Assembly: GCA_038230035.1 (NCBI GenBank)
Contig: JBBRNX010000014.1
Coordinates: 1 to 64,000 of the forward strand
Direction: 5' to 3'
Length of the DNA stretch: 64,000 nt
From: Gaiella sp038230035
GTDB taxonomy: Bacteria; Actinomycetota; Thermoleophilia; Gaiellales; Gaiellaceae
Positions 17,131 to 25,481 of the stretch are shown piece by piece. The notes under the pieces are model-generated. The model had not been told where the DNA came from. It searched no databases and saw nothing but the letters and a program-made list of their open reading frames with translations. Every line of letters begins with the position of its first letter. Position 1 is the first letter of the stretch. Both the position numbers and the translations under genes were made by a program.

Positions 17131-17816
17131 CCGAGCCGTCGTTCCGGCGCATCCTGGTTTCGGGCCTGCCGGGCTTCCTGCGCGAAGGCTTCCTGCCGCT
17201 TGCCGGGTTTTACGTCGGCTGGAGGCTGTCGGGCCTCGGGGTGGGGATCGCTACCGCGGCGGCCGCCTCCATGCTCGTGTACGTCCACGAGCGCCGGGCG
17301 GGTCGCGACGGACTCATGGTCAGGCTCTCGCTTGCGTTCGTGGTCGTGCAGTCGGCGGTCGGACTGCTCTCCCACAGCACTACGGTCTACCTGGCCACTC
17401 CCGTGGTCGCGAACGCCGTCTGGGCCTTTGCTTTCCTCGGCTCCGCGGCGTTGCGGCGACCGCTTGCCGGTGCACTTGCCTGTGCCTGGTATCCGTTCCC
17501 GCCCGAGTTCCGTGCGACGCGCGAGTTCAAGCAGGTCTACGGCGTCGAGTCCGTCGTCTGGGGCGTCTACCTGCTCGCCCGCAGCGGGCTGCGGCTTGCG
17601 GTTCTTCTCTACGGCGGCGTGAGTAGCTTCGTGGTCGTCGCGTTCCTCACCGGGATGCCGACGACGCTCGCGCTGATTGCTTGGTCGATTTGGTATGCGA
17701 TCCGCAGACTCTCGAACGATGACGACGTCGCCGAGGACGAAGGACGAGCGACCAGCGTGGTGCTCGACTCTCCAACGCGGCGACCGGGTGTCACGGGATC
17801 GAGCGGTAGAGCCTGA
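17127..17816 (+). CDS. VC0807/DUF3159-like integral membrane protein
   Basis: 229 residues with about six transmembrane helices, e.g. FLPLAGFYVGWRLSGLGVGI, TVYLATPVVANAVWAFAFLG and FVVVAFLTGMPTTLALIAWS. The pattern (short helices, HERRAGRDGL loop, PFPPEFRATREFKQVYGVES) resembles proteins labelled VC0807-like or DUF3159 in actinobacteria. Function is unknown. ATG 17127 overlaps the PadR stop, so the two form an operon and the membrane protein is the likely regulated product. Its last 26 bases overlap the convergent GNAT gene. Confidence 0.7.
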   Translation: MTEPSFRRILVSGLPGFLREGFLPLAGFYVGWRLSGLGVGIATAAAASMLVYVHERRAGRDGLMVRLSLAFVVVQSAVGLLSHSTTVYLATPVVANAVWAFAFLGSAALRRPLAGALACAWYPFPPEFRATREFKQVYGVESVVWGVYLLARSGLRLAVLLYGGVSSFVVVAFLTGMPTTLALIAWSIWYAIRRLSNDDDVAEDEGRATSVVLDSPTRRPGVTGSSGRA

Positions 17817-18720
17817 GGAAGGTCTCGCGGAAGCCGCGGCGCGGCCAGTAGCGCGACGCCACCAGGTTTGTCATCCGCCAGTCGGTCGTCATCGTCGGGT
17901 AGCCGTTCTCGTGCGCCCACGTGACGACGTGCGCTGTGAGAGCGAGCCCGACGCCCGAGCCGCGGTATCCAGGCTCCGTGAGGCAGTCGGCCAGGTCGAT
18001 GCTGTTCGCTGGAACACGCAGATCGGGCGGGCGGCGATACAGCAATGCGTGCCCGACGATCCGCTCGTCCCGCTCTGCGACGAAATGCGTGTGCTCCTTC
18101 TCCTCCCAGAGGTTGTTCCAGTCGTCGACGAATTCGGCGTGCTCGGGAAGGGGCAGCCCCGAGAAACTCGGCGGGCACTGTAGGTGCTCGTAGAGCATCC
18201 GGTCGAGGACGGCCACCGGCTCGAGGTCGTCGGGTGTGCTCAGCCGTACTGTCACGTCGGAGTCGGGTGCGCGCTCGGGCCCTGTCTCGCGCATCGCGAG
18301 CGCCGCTGACGCACCGAAGCTGAGCCGGAACCACGGCTCGGCGAGCTCGCGCGTCGCAGGTACGAACACGAGATGGCGAGTCACGCCGTCCTCCACCCAG
18401 CGGTCGGCGGCAACTGCGTAGAGGTCGCGGGCGTGCTCCGGTTCGCGCGTAGCGTGGCCGGCGACGTGTGTCCAGATGTACGGCCCGATCGCGTCGTCGC
18501 GACGCCGGCCCACCAGGTATCCGACCAATTCGCCGCCAGCGATCGCGACGGCGCCTCCGGCTCCCTCGGTATCCCACTCGGCCTCGACGAGAGCACGGAA
18601 GTCGTCGATCGAGGGCAGCAGCGGTTCGACCAGACGGTGCGCTGCGTGGCGCTGGGCGAGCAGCGCGGCCGCGCCGTCCAGGTGCTCATCTGAGAAGGGG
18701 CGAATCTCGAGCGCGGTCAT
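17791..18720 (-). CDS. Tandem GNAT-domain N-acetyltransferase
   Basis: 309 residues in two GNAT folds. The N-terminal half (residues 1-150) has AVAIAGGELVGYLVGRR and lacks a clear acetyl-CoA loop. The C-terminal half has HFVAERDERIVGHALLYRR and the acetyl-CoA P-loop-like EPGYRGSGVGLALTAHVVTW, followed by WRMTNLVASRYWPRRGF. The substrate is unknown. ATG 18720, preceded by GTGGGGGTT, is preferred over a GTG three codons upstream. It runs divergently from polA. Confidence 0.85.
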   Translation of the reverse strand: MTALEIRPFSDEHLDGAAALLAQRHAAHRLVEPLLPSIDDFRALVEAEWDTEGAGGAVAIAGGELVGYLVGRRRDDAIGPYIWTHVAGHATREPEHARDLYAVAADRWVEDGVTRHLVFVPATRELAEPWFRLSFGASAALAMRETGPERAPDSDVTVRLSTPDDLEPVAVLDRMLYEHLQCPPSFSGLPLPEHAEFVDDWNNLWEEKEHTHFVAERDERIVGHALLYRRPPDLRVPANSIDLADCLTEPGYRGSGVGLALTAHVVTWAHENGYPTMTTDWRMTNLVASRYWPRRGFRETFLRLYRSIP

Positions 18721-18748
18721 AACCCCCACGACAATAAACGCGGGACGA

Positions 18749-18754
18749 TAGCGT
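18749..18754 (+). promoter_or_regulatory. -10 box TAGCGT upstream of polA
   Basis: TAGCGT ends 7 bases before the polA ATG (18762), the leaderless spacing seen repeatedly in this window. Confidence 0.5.
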
Positions 18755-18761
18755 TGCTCCG

Positions 18762-21335
18762 ATGCCGAAGACGCTGACCGGGGAGGAGCTCGAGCTCGAC
18801 GACGGGCCGGTCCGCGGCGCCGAGCTGTTCCTCGTCGACGGTAACAACCTTGCCTATCGCGCCTTTTTCGCGCTGCCGGAGGAGCTCGCCACGAGCGACG
18901 GCCATCCGACGAACGCGCTGCTCGGCTTCGCGAACATGCTCTTCAAGCTGCTCTCCGACTACCGGCCGAAAGGCGTCGCCGTCGCTTGGGACACGCGCCC
19001 TGTGCATCGCGTCGAGATCGCGGAGACGTACAAGGAAGGCCGCAAGCCGATGCCGGACCTCCTGCGCGAGCAGTTCCCGCATTTCCGGCCGATCGTCGAG
19101 GCGTTCGGCTACAGCAATCTCGAGTTCGAGGGCTGGGAGGCCGACGACGTGATCGCGACGATGGCCACGCGTGCCGACGACGCGGGCGTCAAGACCTGCG
19201 TTGTCTCGACCGACCGTGATGCCTTCCAGCTCTGTTCCGAGAACATCAGCCTGATGATGACGCCGCGCGGCGTGGCCGACGTGCAGGTCTATACGCCCGA
19301 GCGCGTCGAGGCTCGCTACGGCATCCGGCCTGACCAGATTCCCGATTTCATCGGTCTCAAGGGCGACACGTCGGACAACATCCCCGGCGTTCCCGGTATC
19401 GGCGACAAGACCGCGGGTCAGTTGATCGCGCAGTACGGGTCACTCGACGTTGTCCTCGAGCATGCGGAGGATCAGTCGCCGGCTCGCCGCAAGAACTTGA
19501 TCGAGTTCGCGAATCAGGCCCGCGAGTCGAAGCTGCTCGCAACGATGCGCCGCGACCTGCCGCTCGCCGTCGACCCGGCCGGGCTCGTCCTCAGCCCGCC
19601 CGACCGCTCGACGCTGAAGGAGATCTTCCGCCGCTTCGAATTCCGGGCGCTGCTCGGCCGGGTGGACGAGCTAGACGCGGCGCTGCCCGCAGCCGCCTCG
19701 GTTGCGCCGGTGTCGGTCGAGGGGCACGAGGTGCGCTGGCGCGAAGGCGAGCTGCCGGAGCTGGCCGGGCTCGTGGGGTATGCGGCGGAGGAAGATCGCT
19801 GCGCTCTGGCGATCGCGGACGGTGTCGTGGTCGCGACGCGACCAGCGCGACTCGCGATCCCGGCCGGAGCGACGCTCGCCGCGCACGACTCGAAGTCGCT
19901 TCGTGTGGACGCGGCCGACGACACGTTGCTCGCCGCCTACCTGATCGAGCCGGGCCGCTCGACCTACGACCTGGACGAGCTCACCGCCGAGTACGGCATC
20001 GAGCTCACGCCGGAGCCCGCCGCCGAGGAGGAGACCGCCACGCTGGTGCGGCATGCCGAAGCCGTTCGGCGGCTGGCACCACTCCTGCGTGCACGCGTCG
20101 TCGAGCGCGGCTCGGAGGCGCTCTACGACGAGATCGAGCTGCCGCTCACGACGGTCCTCGCGGCGATGGAAGACGCCGGCGTGAAGATCGATACCTACCG
20201 GATGGGCGAGATCACGGCGCGCCTCTCGGATCGGGTCGACGAGCTCGAAGCACAAGCGCACGAGCTCGCCGGCGAGCCGTTCATGCTCGGCTCGACCCAG
20301 CAGGTCGCGCGGATTCTCTTCGAGGTGCTCGGCCTGACGCCGGGCCGGAAAGGGAAGACCGGCTACTCGACCGACACGCGCGTCCTGCGCTCGATCCGCG
20401 GCGAGCACCCGATCGTCGCGGTTCTCGAGGAATGGCGCGAGTACGCGAAGCTCCTGAACACCTACCTCGGCCCGCTGCCGGAGCTGATCTCACCGGCAGA
20501 CGGGCGCCTGCACACGACGTTCAACCAGGCGGTCGCGGCTACCGGCCGGCTGTCGACGTCGAACCCGAACTTGCAGGCGATTCCCGTTCGCAGCCACCTC
20601 GGCCGCCAGATCCGCTCGGCGTTCGTCGCCGAGGATGGAACCCGGCTGCTGTCGGCCGACTACAGCCAGGTCGAGCTGCGCATCCTCGCGCATATCTCCG
20701 GCGAGCCGGTGCTTCGCGAGTCGTTCGAGCGCGGGGAGGACATCCACCGGCGCACCGCCGCCGAGGTGCTCGGGAAGGAGCCCGCGTCGTTGACCAAGGA
20801 TGAACGCGACGTGGCGAAGATGGTCAACTTCGGGATCATCTACGGCATCTCCGCCTTCGGTCTCTCGGAGAACCTCGAGATCCCACGGGACGAAGCGCAG
20901 GCGTACATCGACGCGTATCTGGCGCGCTTCCCGCGCGTGCAGGAGTTCATCGGACGGACGGTCGCGCAGGCTGCCGCCGACGGCTACGTCACTACCCTCC
21001 TGGGACGCCGTCGCCCGATTCCGGAGCTCCGTGCCTCCAACCGGCAGACGAGATCGCTCGGGGAGCGGCTGGCGGTCAACACCGTGATGCAGGGAACGGC
21101 CGCCGACGTGATCAAGATCGCGATGATCCGCATCCACAAGCGGCTGCGCGCCGAGGGGCGCGCCGCGCGGCTCGTCCTACAGGTGCACGACGAACTGCTG
21201 CTCGAGGTCCCGGAAGTCGAGGTCTCGGGCGTGCGCGAGCTGGTGCGCGCCGAAATGGTCGGCGCCTATCCACTCGATCCGCCGCTGGCGGTCGACGTCG
21301 GAACGGGCGACGACTGGGCCGACGCGAAGTCGTAG
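18762..21335 (+). CDS. polA: DNA polymerase I
   Basis: 857 residues. The 5'-nuclease domain (about 20-315) has LFLVDGNNLAYRAFFALP, GWEADDVIATMA, STDRDAFQL and GLKGDTSDNIPGVPGIGDKT. The middle region (about 325-460) is a shrunken 3'-5' exonuclease fold in which the catalytic DxE strand is absent (VGYAAEEDRCALAIADG stands there), so proofreading is probably lost. The polymerase domain has motif A (LSADYSQVELRILAHISGE, about 627), motif B (RDVAKMVNFGIIYGISAFG) and motif C (LQVHDELLLEVPE). It fills gaps in repair and removes Okazaki primers. The TAG stop lies in a palindromic repeat. Confidence 0.97.
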   Translation: MPKTLTGEELELDDGPVRGAELFLVDGNNLAYRAFFALPEELATSDGHPTNALLGFANMLFKLLSDYRPKGVAVAWDTRPVHRVEIAETYKEGRKPMPDLLREQFPHFRPIVEAFGYSNLEFEGWEADDVIATMATRADDAGVKTCVVSTDRDAFQLCSENISLMMTPRGVADVQVYTPERVEARYGIRPDQIPDFIGLKGDTSDNIPGVPGIGDKTAGQLIAQYGSLDVVLEHAEDQSPARRKNLIEFANQARESKLLATMRRDLPLAVDPAGLVLSPPDRSTLKEIFRRFEFRALLGRVDELDAALPAAASVAPVSVEGHEVRWREGELPELAGLVGYAAEEDRCALAIADGVVVATRPARLAIPAGATLAAHDSKSLRVDAADDTLLAAYLIEPGRSTYDLDELTAEYGIELTPEPAAEEETATLVRHAEAVRRLAPLLRARVVERGSEALYDEIELPLTTVLAAMEDAGVKIDTYRMGEITARLSDRVDELEAQAHELAGEPFMLGSTQQVARILFEVLGLTPGRKGKTGYSTDTRVLRSIRGEHPIVAVLEEWREYAKLLNTYLGPLPELISPADGRLHTTFNQAVAATGRLSTSNPNLQAIPVRSHLGRQIRSAFVAEDGTRLLSADYSQVELRILAHISGEPVLRESFERGEDIHRRTAAEVLGKEPASLTKDERDVAKMVNFGIIYGISAFGLSENLEIPRDEAQAYIDAYLARFPRVQEFIGRTVAQAAADGYVTTLLGRRRPIPELRASNRQTRSLGERLAVNTVMQGTAADVIKIAMIRIHKRLRAEGRAARLVLQVHDELLLEVPEVEVSGVRELVRAEMVGAYPLDPPLAVDVGTGDDWADAKS

Positions 21336-21390
21336 GGGCGACCCCGGGGTCGCGCGCGCCGACCGAGGGCGAGGCAAGCCTCGCCCCTAC
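21332..21390. repeat. GTAGGGG-type palindromic element, copy 3
   Basis: A 59-bp element with perfect 10-bp inverted ends, GTAGGGGCGA and TCGCCCCTAC. Inside are the palindromes GACCCCGGGGTC and GCGAGGC-AA-GCCTCGC. The left end supplies the polA stop TAG. It could act as a terminator between the convergent genes. Confidence 0.75.
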
Positions 21391-21419
21391 GCATCCGTGC
21401 GGTCTCACTGTTCGGTGTT

Positions 21420-21483
21420 GTAGGGGCGACCCTTGGGTCGCCTCGCCGACCGAGGGCAAGGGCGAGGCGAACCTCGCCTCTAC
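21420..21483. repeat. GTAGGGG-type palindromic element, copy 4
   Basis: A 64-bp relative of copy 3 in the same orientation. The ends GTAGGGGCGA and TCGCCTCTAC match at 9 of 10 positions, with inner GACCC-TT-GGGTC and GACCGAGGGC shared. The right end supplies the TAG stop (21480-21482) of the minus-strand cyclic-nucleotide-binding gene. Confidence 0.75.
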
Positions 21484-21896
21484 AGGGACTCACTGGCGAG
21501 GCGGAGCGCCAGAGCCTCCAGCACCTTGGTCTGGATGGCGGGCGATTCATCGAGCAGTCGCCGGAGGGCATGCCGGTCGATCACGAGGAGCCGCACGGCG
21601 TCGACCGCGGTGACGGTTGCGGAACGAGGCGCGTCGAGGATCAGGGCGATTTCCCCGAAGAAATCGCCGGCCGATAACAGTCGAAGTCGCTTTCCCCGCT
21701 GGCTGATCTCCACCTCGCCGCTGATCAGGATGCAAAACTCGCGGCCCGGCTTCCCCTCGACGGTGAGCACCGTCCCGGCCGGCTGCGCGATCTCGTCGGC
21801 GATGCGTGCCACGAGACCGAGCTCCCGCTTCGAGCAGCCGGCGAAGAGCGGCACGTTCGAGATCAGATCGACCTTCGCGTTGCTCCGCAGGCGCAT
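21480..21896 (-). CDS. Stand-alone cyclic nucleotide-binding domain protein
   Basis: 138 residues consisting of one cNMP-binding (CRP-type) beta-roll with flanking helices: NVPLFAGCSKRELGLVARIA, CILISGEVEISQRGKRLRLL, the phosphate-binding cassette GDFFGEIALILDAPRSATV, and LLVIDRHALRRLL. No helix-turn-helix follows, so it is not a CRP transcription factor. It probably senses cAMP or a related nucleotide and acts by protein contact. ATG 21896 is preferred over an in-frame TTG 14 codons upstream. Its stop lies in a palindromic repeat. Confidence 0.88.
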   Translation of the reverse strand: MRLRSNAKVDLISNVPLFAGCSKRELGLVARIADEIAQPAGTVLTVEGKPGREFCILISGEVEISQRGKRLRLLSAGDFFGEIALILDAPRSATVTAVDAVRLLVIDRHALRRLLDESPAIQTKVLEALALRLASESL

Positions 21897-22081
21897 CGCG
21901 CGATCGTAGACGAGGTCCGGATGTTCACACGAACTCAACCAAGAATTCGCCGCGCCTTGAGGGAAGGTTTACGGACGCCATACGCGTATCCCCTAAAAGG
22001 GGAGAACCAAACCGTTCTCGCGGCCGAATATGCGAGCACTCGGATCAAAGCGAACCCCAGCGATCGAGAAAAGAGAAGACG

Positions 22082-22285
22082 ATGTCTGCGGCGAACGTCG
22101 AAACCAGAGTCGACACCGAGATCGATCTCGTCGAGCAATGGCGCCACGAGGCGCTGTGGCGGGCGGGATATAACGCCGAGGCGGCAGTTGTCCTCGCCGC
22201 ATCGCACGATGTCGATCTCCATCTCGCTGTCGATCTTCTCGAGCGCGGCTGCTCCCAGGAGCTCGCGCTGCAGATCCTCCTCTAG
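22082..22285 (+). CDS. Small conserved protein, unknown function
   Basis: 67 residues, mostly helical: EQWRHEALWRAGYNAEAAVV then LAASHDVDLHLAVDLLERGC and ELALQILL. I recognise this pattern (RAGY-x-AALVLA...DLHxAxxLxxxGCxxxLALxIL) from short actinobacterial hypothetical proteins. No function is known. ATG 22082 follows AAAGAGAAG, a weak ribosome site. A strong GC hairpin follows the stop. Confidence 0.65.
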   Translation: MSAANVETRVDTEIDLVEQWRHEALWRAGYNAEAAVVLAASHDVDLHLAVDLLERGCSQELALQILL

Positions 22286-22321
22286 CTTCCCTCCCCCGAA
22301 CTCAGGCGCCTTCCTGCCTGC

Positions 22322-22346
22322 GCCGGCCGCCCACAAGGCGGCCGGC
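22322..22346 (+). terminator. Hairpin after the 67-residue gene
   Basis: GCCGGCCGCC pairs perfectly with GGCGGCCGGC around the loop CACAA. No T run follows, as is usual for high-GC actinobacterial terminators. Confidence 0.65.
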
Positions 22347-22426
22347 ATCCGTGTTGCAGCGTGGGAGACAGGGTCGTTCAGACTTTCAGACAAAGGCCTC
22401 GGCACCGTAGGCGAGAATGTCGTCCC

Positions 22427-23320
22427 GTGATCTCGCTGCTTGTCGCTTCGATCCCGTCGCCGCATCGCGGGACCATCGTCCTCGGGCCGGTAACGATTCA
22501 CATGTACGGCCTGACGCTGCTCGCGGCGATCGTCGCAGCTGTATGGATCACCGGCCGTCGCTGGGTGGCCTGCGGCGGCGAGATGGAGCTGATCTATCGC
22601 TGCGCCGTCTGGGGCGTGGGCGCGGGGATCGTCGGCGCACGGCTCTACCACCTCGCCACGAGCTGGGATCAGGTGCCGTCGCAGTGGTGGGGGCCGTTTG
22701 CGATCTGGCGCGGCGGGCTCGGCGTGTGGGGCGGGATCGCAGCCGGTGTGATCGTCGGCGGGATCGTTGCGCGACGGTCAGGTGCGAATGTCGCCGTGCT
22801 AATGGACTGCGTCGCGCCGGCGCTGCTCGTCGCGCAGGGCATCGGCCGGATCGGCAACTGGTGGAACCAGGAGCTCTACGGCAAGCCCACCAGCCTGCCC
22901 TGGGGCCTCGAGATCGATCCGTCTCACTTGCCGAACGGCTCCTACCTACCGGGAACCACGTTCCACCCGACGTTCTTGTACGAGATGCTCTTCAACTTCG
23001 CCGCCGCGGGCTTCCTGATCTGCCTCGGGCGGCGCGATCGAATCAAGCAGCCGGGACTCTTTGCGCTCTACGTGACGATCTACAGCTTCGGACGCTTCTG
23101 GATCGAGACGCTCCGCATCGATCCCGCCCACCACATCGCCGGGTTGCGTCTGAACGACTGGATCGCTGCGATCGGGTTCGCCGGCGGGCTGATCTGGTTC
23201 CGGCAGACGCAGCGCGGTGGCGGCGGAAGCGTGCCGCGATTGCCTCGTCGCAAGCCGAAGCCTGCTGCGCCGCCGCCGGCGATGGCCGTGCCGAAAGGGC
23301 GCGTCCGGTCAGGACGCTAG
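22427..23320 (+). CDS. lgt: Prolipoprotein diacylglyceryl transferase
   Basis: 297 residues, seven-helix Lgt. Key elements are TIHMYGLTLLAAI, GARLYHLATSWD, IWRGGLGVWGGI and the signature GQGIGRIGNWWNQELYGKPT in the form AQGIGRIGNWWNQELYG. HPTFLYEMLFN and GRFWIETLRID follow. It moves diacylglycerol from phosphatidylglycerol to the lipobox Cys of prolipoproteins at the cytoplasmic membrane. The C-terminal tail is basic and Pro-rich. GTG 22427 gives the expected N terminus; the longer frame upstream is not conserved-looking. Confidence 0.95.
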   Translation: MISLLVASIPSPHRGTIVLGPVTIHMYGLTLLAAIVAAVWITGRRWVACGGEMELIYRCAVWGVGAGIVGARLYHLATSWDQVPSQWWGPFAIWRGGLGVWGGIAAGVIVGGIVARRSGANVAVLMDCVAPALLVAQGIGRIGNWWNQELYGKPTSLPWGLEIDPSHLPNGSYLPGTTFHPTFLYEMLFNFAAAGFLICLGRRDRIKQPGLFALYVTIYSFGRFWIETLRIDPAHHIAGLRLNDWIAAIGFAGGLIWFRQTQRGGGGSVPRLPRRKPKPAAPPPAMAVPKGRVRSGR

Positions 23321-23323
23321 GGT
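23318..23323 (+). promoter_or_regulatory. -10 box TAGGGT of scpA, overlapping the lgt stop
   Basis: TAGGGT lies 6 bases before GTG 23330. Its TAG is the stop codon of lgt. Confidence 0.5.
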
Positions 23324-23329
23324 CGCTGC

Positions 23330-24106
23330 GTGCTCTCGCCGGTACACGATCTCGACCTGGACCTCGATGCGTTCGAAGGCCCGTTCGACCTACTCCTGAC
23401 GCTGCTCTTGAAGGACGAGCTCGACCCCGCCGAGATCGACATGGCCGGCATCGTCGTCGCCTTCGTCGAGCGGTTGGCCGAACGCGACGAGCTCGACCTC
23501 GACGCCTGCGGCGAGTTCCTTGTCCTGTTCGCCGGCCTGCTGGAGCTGAAGGCGCGCGGCCTGTTCCCCGACGAAGCAAGCGAGCTCGACGAGCTCGAGC
23601 CCGAAGAAGCCGCCGAGGAGCTCGCTCGGCGGCTCGCCGAGTACCGCCGCATGAAGGAAGCCGCGACCTGGCTTGCCGAGCGGCTCGCGTCGGAGCGCGA
23701 CCGGTTCTTCCGGCTCGGCCCGGCGCCGCTTGCGCCACGGGTCGAACGGGAACTCGCCAAACAGGATCCGGCCGGTCTCGCGGCGGCCCTGAGGACGCTG
23801 GCGGTCGAGCCGCCGAGCGTCTCTGTCGCACACATGGCCCTGCGTTTTCCGCCGGTGTCGCAGTTCGTCGAGCGGTTCCGCGCATTGCTCGGAAGGCGTC
23901 GTCGGTTCGACTTCGACACCGAAGTGGCCGGGCTGTCGCGGATCGAGCAGGCGGTTGCGTTCCTCGCGTTGCTCGAGCTGCGCAAGGCCGGTGAGATCGA
24001 GCTGAGCCAGGCAGCGTCATTCGCCCCGATCCGAGTCGGGCGTGGAGGAGACGTGCTTTCCGACGACGAAAGGACTCCGCAGTGGAACATCGCGCGCTCC
24101 GCCTGA
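23330..24106 (+). CDS. scpA: Segregation and condensation protein A
   Basis: 258 residues. The kleisin N-terminal helical bundle has FEGPFDLLLTLLLKDELDPAEIDMAGI. A central region with ELDELEPEEAAEELARRLAEY follows, then the C-terminal winged helix (VAFLALLELRKAGEIELSQ). It bridges the SMC heads together with ScpB in chromosome condensation. GTG 23330 sits behind a leaderless-type -10 box. The 3' end overlaps scpB by 25 bases. Confidence 0.94.
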   Translation: MLSPVHDLDLDLDAFEGPFDLLLTLLLKDELDPAEIDMAGIVVAFVERLAERDELDLDACGEFLVLFAGLLELKARGLFPDEASELDELEPEEAAEELARRLAEYRRMKEAATWLAERLASERDRFFRLGPAPLAPRVERELAKQDPAGLAAALRTLAVEPPSVSVAHMALRFPPVSQFVERFRALLGRRRRFDFDTEVAGLSRIEQAVAFLALLELRKAGEIELSQAASFAPIRVGRGGDVLSDDERTPQWNIARSA

Positions 24107-24687
24107 TCGCAGCCAACCCGGTCGACGCGCTCGCGCGTACCGTCGAGGCGCTGCTCGTCGTGGCGTCGGCACCGCTCTCCGTCCAGGAATTGGCCGAAGT
24201 TGCTGCCGACGACGTCGAACGCATCGAAACCGCCCTCGGGTTGGTCCGCGACCGGTATCGGGAGGGGCGCAGCGGGATCGTGATGGAGCACGTCGCAGGC
24301 GGCTACGCGTTCCGTGCGTCGCGCGAAGCGGCGGAGGCGTGTGCCCGGCTGTTCGAGCGCCCGGTCGAGCGAGGCTTGTCGCAAGCGGCGATGGAGACGG
24401 TGGCGATCGTGGCCTATCTCGGCCCTGTCTCTCGTCCCGAGATCGCCCGCATCCGCGGAGTCGCGGCGGACTCGGCCGTGGCGTCGCTCGTCGAGCGCGG
24501 CCTGATCGCCGAAGCCGGCCGCGAGAGCGGCCCCGGCGGCGCAGTCCGATACCGCGTAACCGCGTTGTTCGAACGAGTCTTCGGCCTGGAGAACCTTGGC
24601 GCCCTACCGCGGCTCGACGATCTCGGCGACGACACAGAAGCAATCCGCGAACGCCTGCACGCAGTAGCCGAAGCCCGCGCCTCCTAG
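24082..24687 (+). CDS. scpB: Segregation and condensation protein B
   Basis: 201 residues with two winged-helix domains: ARTVEALLVVASAPLSVQEL ... GGYAFRASREAA, then LSQAAMETVAIVAYLGPVSR PEIARIRGV ... LIAEAGR and FGLENLGALP. It dimerises and binds ScpA within the SMC condensin. GTG 24082 overlaps scpA, the normal gene pair. It stops 8 bases from a convergent small gene. Confidence 0.94.
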   Translation: MEHRALRLIAANPVDALARTVEALLVVASAPLSVQELAEVAADDVERIETALGLVRDRYREGRSGIVMEHVAGGYAFRASREAAEACARLFERPVERGLSQAAMETVAIVAYLGPVSRPEIARIRGVAADSAVASLVERGLIAEAGRESGPGGAVRYRVTALFERVFGLENLGALPRLDDLGDDTEAIRERLHAVAEARAS

Positions 24688-24695
24688 CCGACGGC

Positions 24696-24977
24696 TTAAC
24701 GCTTGATCAGGTTGTGAACTTCGACGATCTCCGGCGGGCCAGCGAGCTCGATGCCGTTCGCCGCCAGGATCGGCATCAGGCGCTGACCGAACGCCTCGAA
24801 CTGCTCCATCGAGTCCCAAATCTCGCTGACCCGGAAGCTTCCGCCGGAGCTGAAGGCGACGTGAAACTCGAGCCCGTCGGGCGGGAACTCGCCTGATGCC
24901 TCGATGAGAGGCAGAGTCCTGTCGTAGTCCGCGGCTGTGAGGGTCGGGGCTCCGGTAAAGCGGACAAGAATGCTCAT
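24696..24977 (-). CDS. Small dimeric alpha/beta-barrel protein (ABM-like)
   Basis: 93 residues with a ferredoxin-like pattern: MSILVRFTGAPTLTAADYDR, FHVAFSSGGSFRVSEIWDS, MEQFEAFGQRLMPILAANGI, IVEVHNLIKR. The order beta-alpha-beta-beta-alpha-beta and the WDSxEQFEAF segment match antibiotic-biosynthesis-monooxygenase or EthD-like domains. Substrate and reaction are unknown. ATG 24977 is preceded by GGAGG at good spacing. Confidence 0.75.
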   Translation of the reverse strand: MSILVRFTGAPTLTAADYDRTLPLIEASGEFPPDGLEFHVAFSSGGSFRVSEIWDSMEQFEAFGQRLMPILAANGIELAGPPEIVEVHNLIKR

Positions 24978-25043
24978 GCGGTTCCTCCGTGGTCGATGGA
25001 CAGTCGGATGACGCCAAACCTGCTCCGGTCGGGGTGGCGCGGT

Positions 25044-25421
25044 CTACCCACGGGCTGCTTTCGTCACCACCAAAACACAGGACGCTAAGAGTCGCGCTCC
25101 CGCGAGTTCGCGTAGGCGGCGGCGACGAACTTTGGCACTAGTCGACCAAGCCTCCTCGACGAGCTCGCGCAGCTCGTCGGCAGTGAGCGTTTCTGGGCGC
25201 GCACAGACCCAGTTGAAGCGCATGTCGGATGTACCGGGCAGGAAGTATGTGGCCGGGTCGGACTCGACCAGCCCTTGGCGGAACTCCTTGGGGAACGAGA
25301 AGCCGATCTCCGTCTGGTCACGCGAGAACGCGAGCCAGACGATCTGTCCCACACGGAACTTGACACGGCCGTAGACGAACACCTCGTAGGAGCGGGGCAG
25401 CCGCGAGGCGATCTCGCGCAC
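25044..25421 (-). CDS. MmcQ/YjbR-family protein
   Basis: 125 residues: REIASRLPRSYEVFVYGRVK, VWLAFSRDQTEIGFSFPK, MRFNWVCARPETLTADELRE and LVEEAWSTSA match the YjbR/MmcQ double-wing fold, sometimes called a DNA-binding domain. GTG 25421 is the only start codon. The frame upstream is open to the TAG of the peptidase gene and encodes HVED just before the start, so the real N terminus may be a few codons earlier. The C-terminal ALLASCVLVVTKAARG tail is atypical. Confidence 0.75.
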   Translation of the reverse strand: MREIASRLPRSYEVFVYGRVKFRVGQIVWLAFSRDQTEIGFSFPKEFRQGLVESDPATYFLPGTSDMRFNWVCARPETLTADELRELVEEAWSTSAKVRRRRLRELAGARLLASCVLVVTKAARG

Positions 25422-25481
25422 GTCCTCGACGTGACTCCCCTGTGGCGCGCCACCGGCGCCAGTGTTGCAGAGGTGCCAGTG

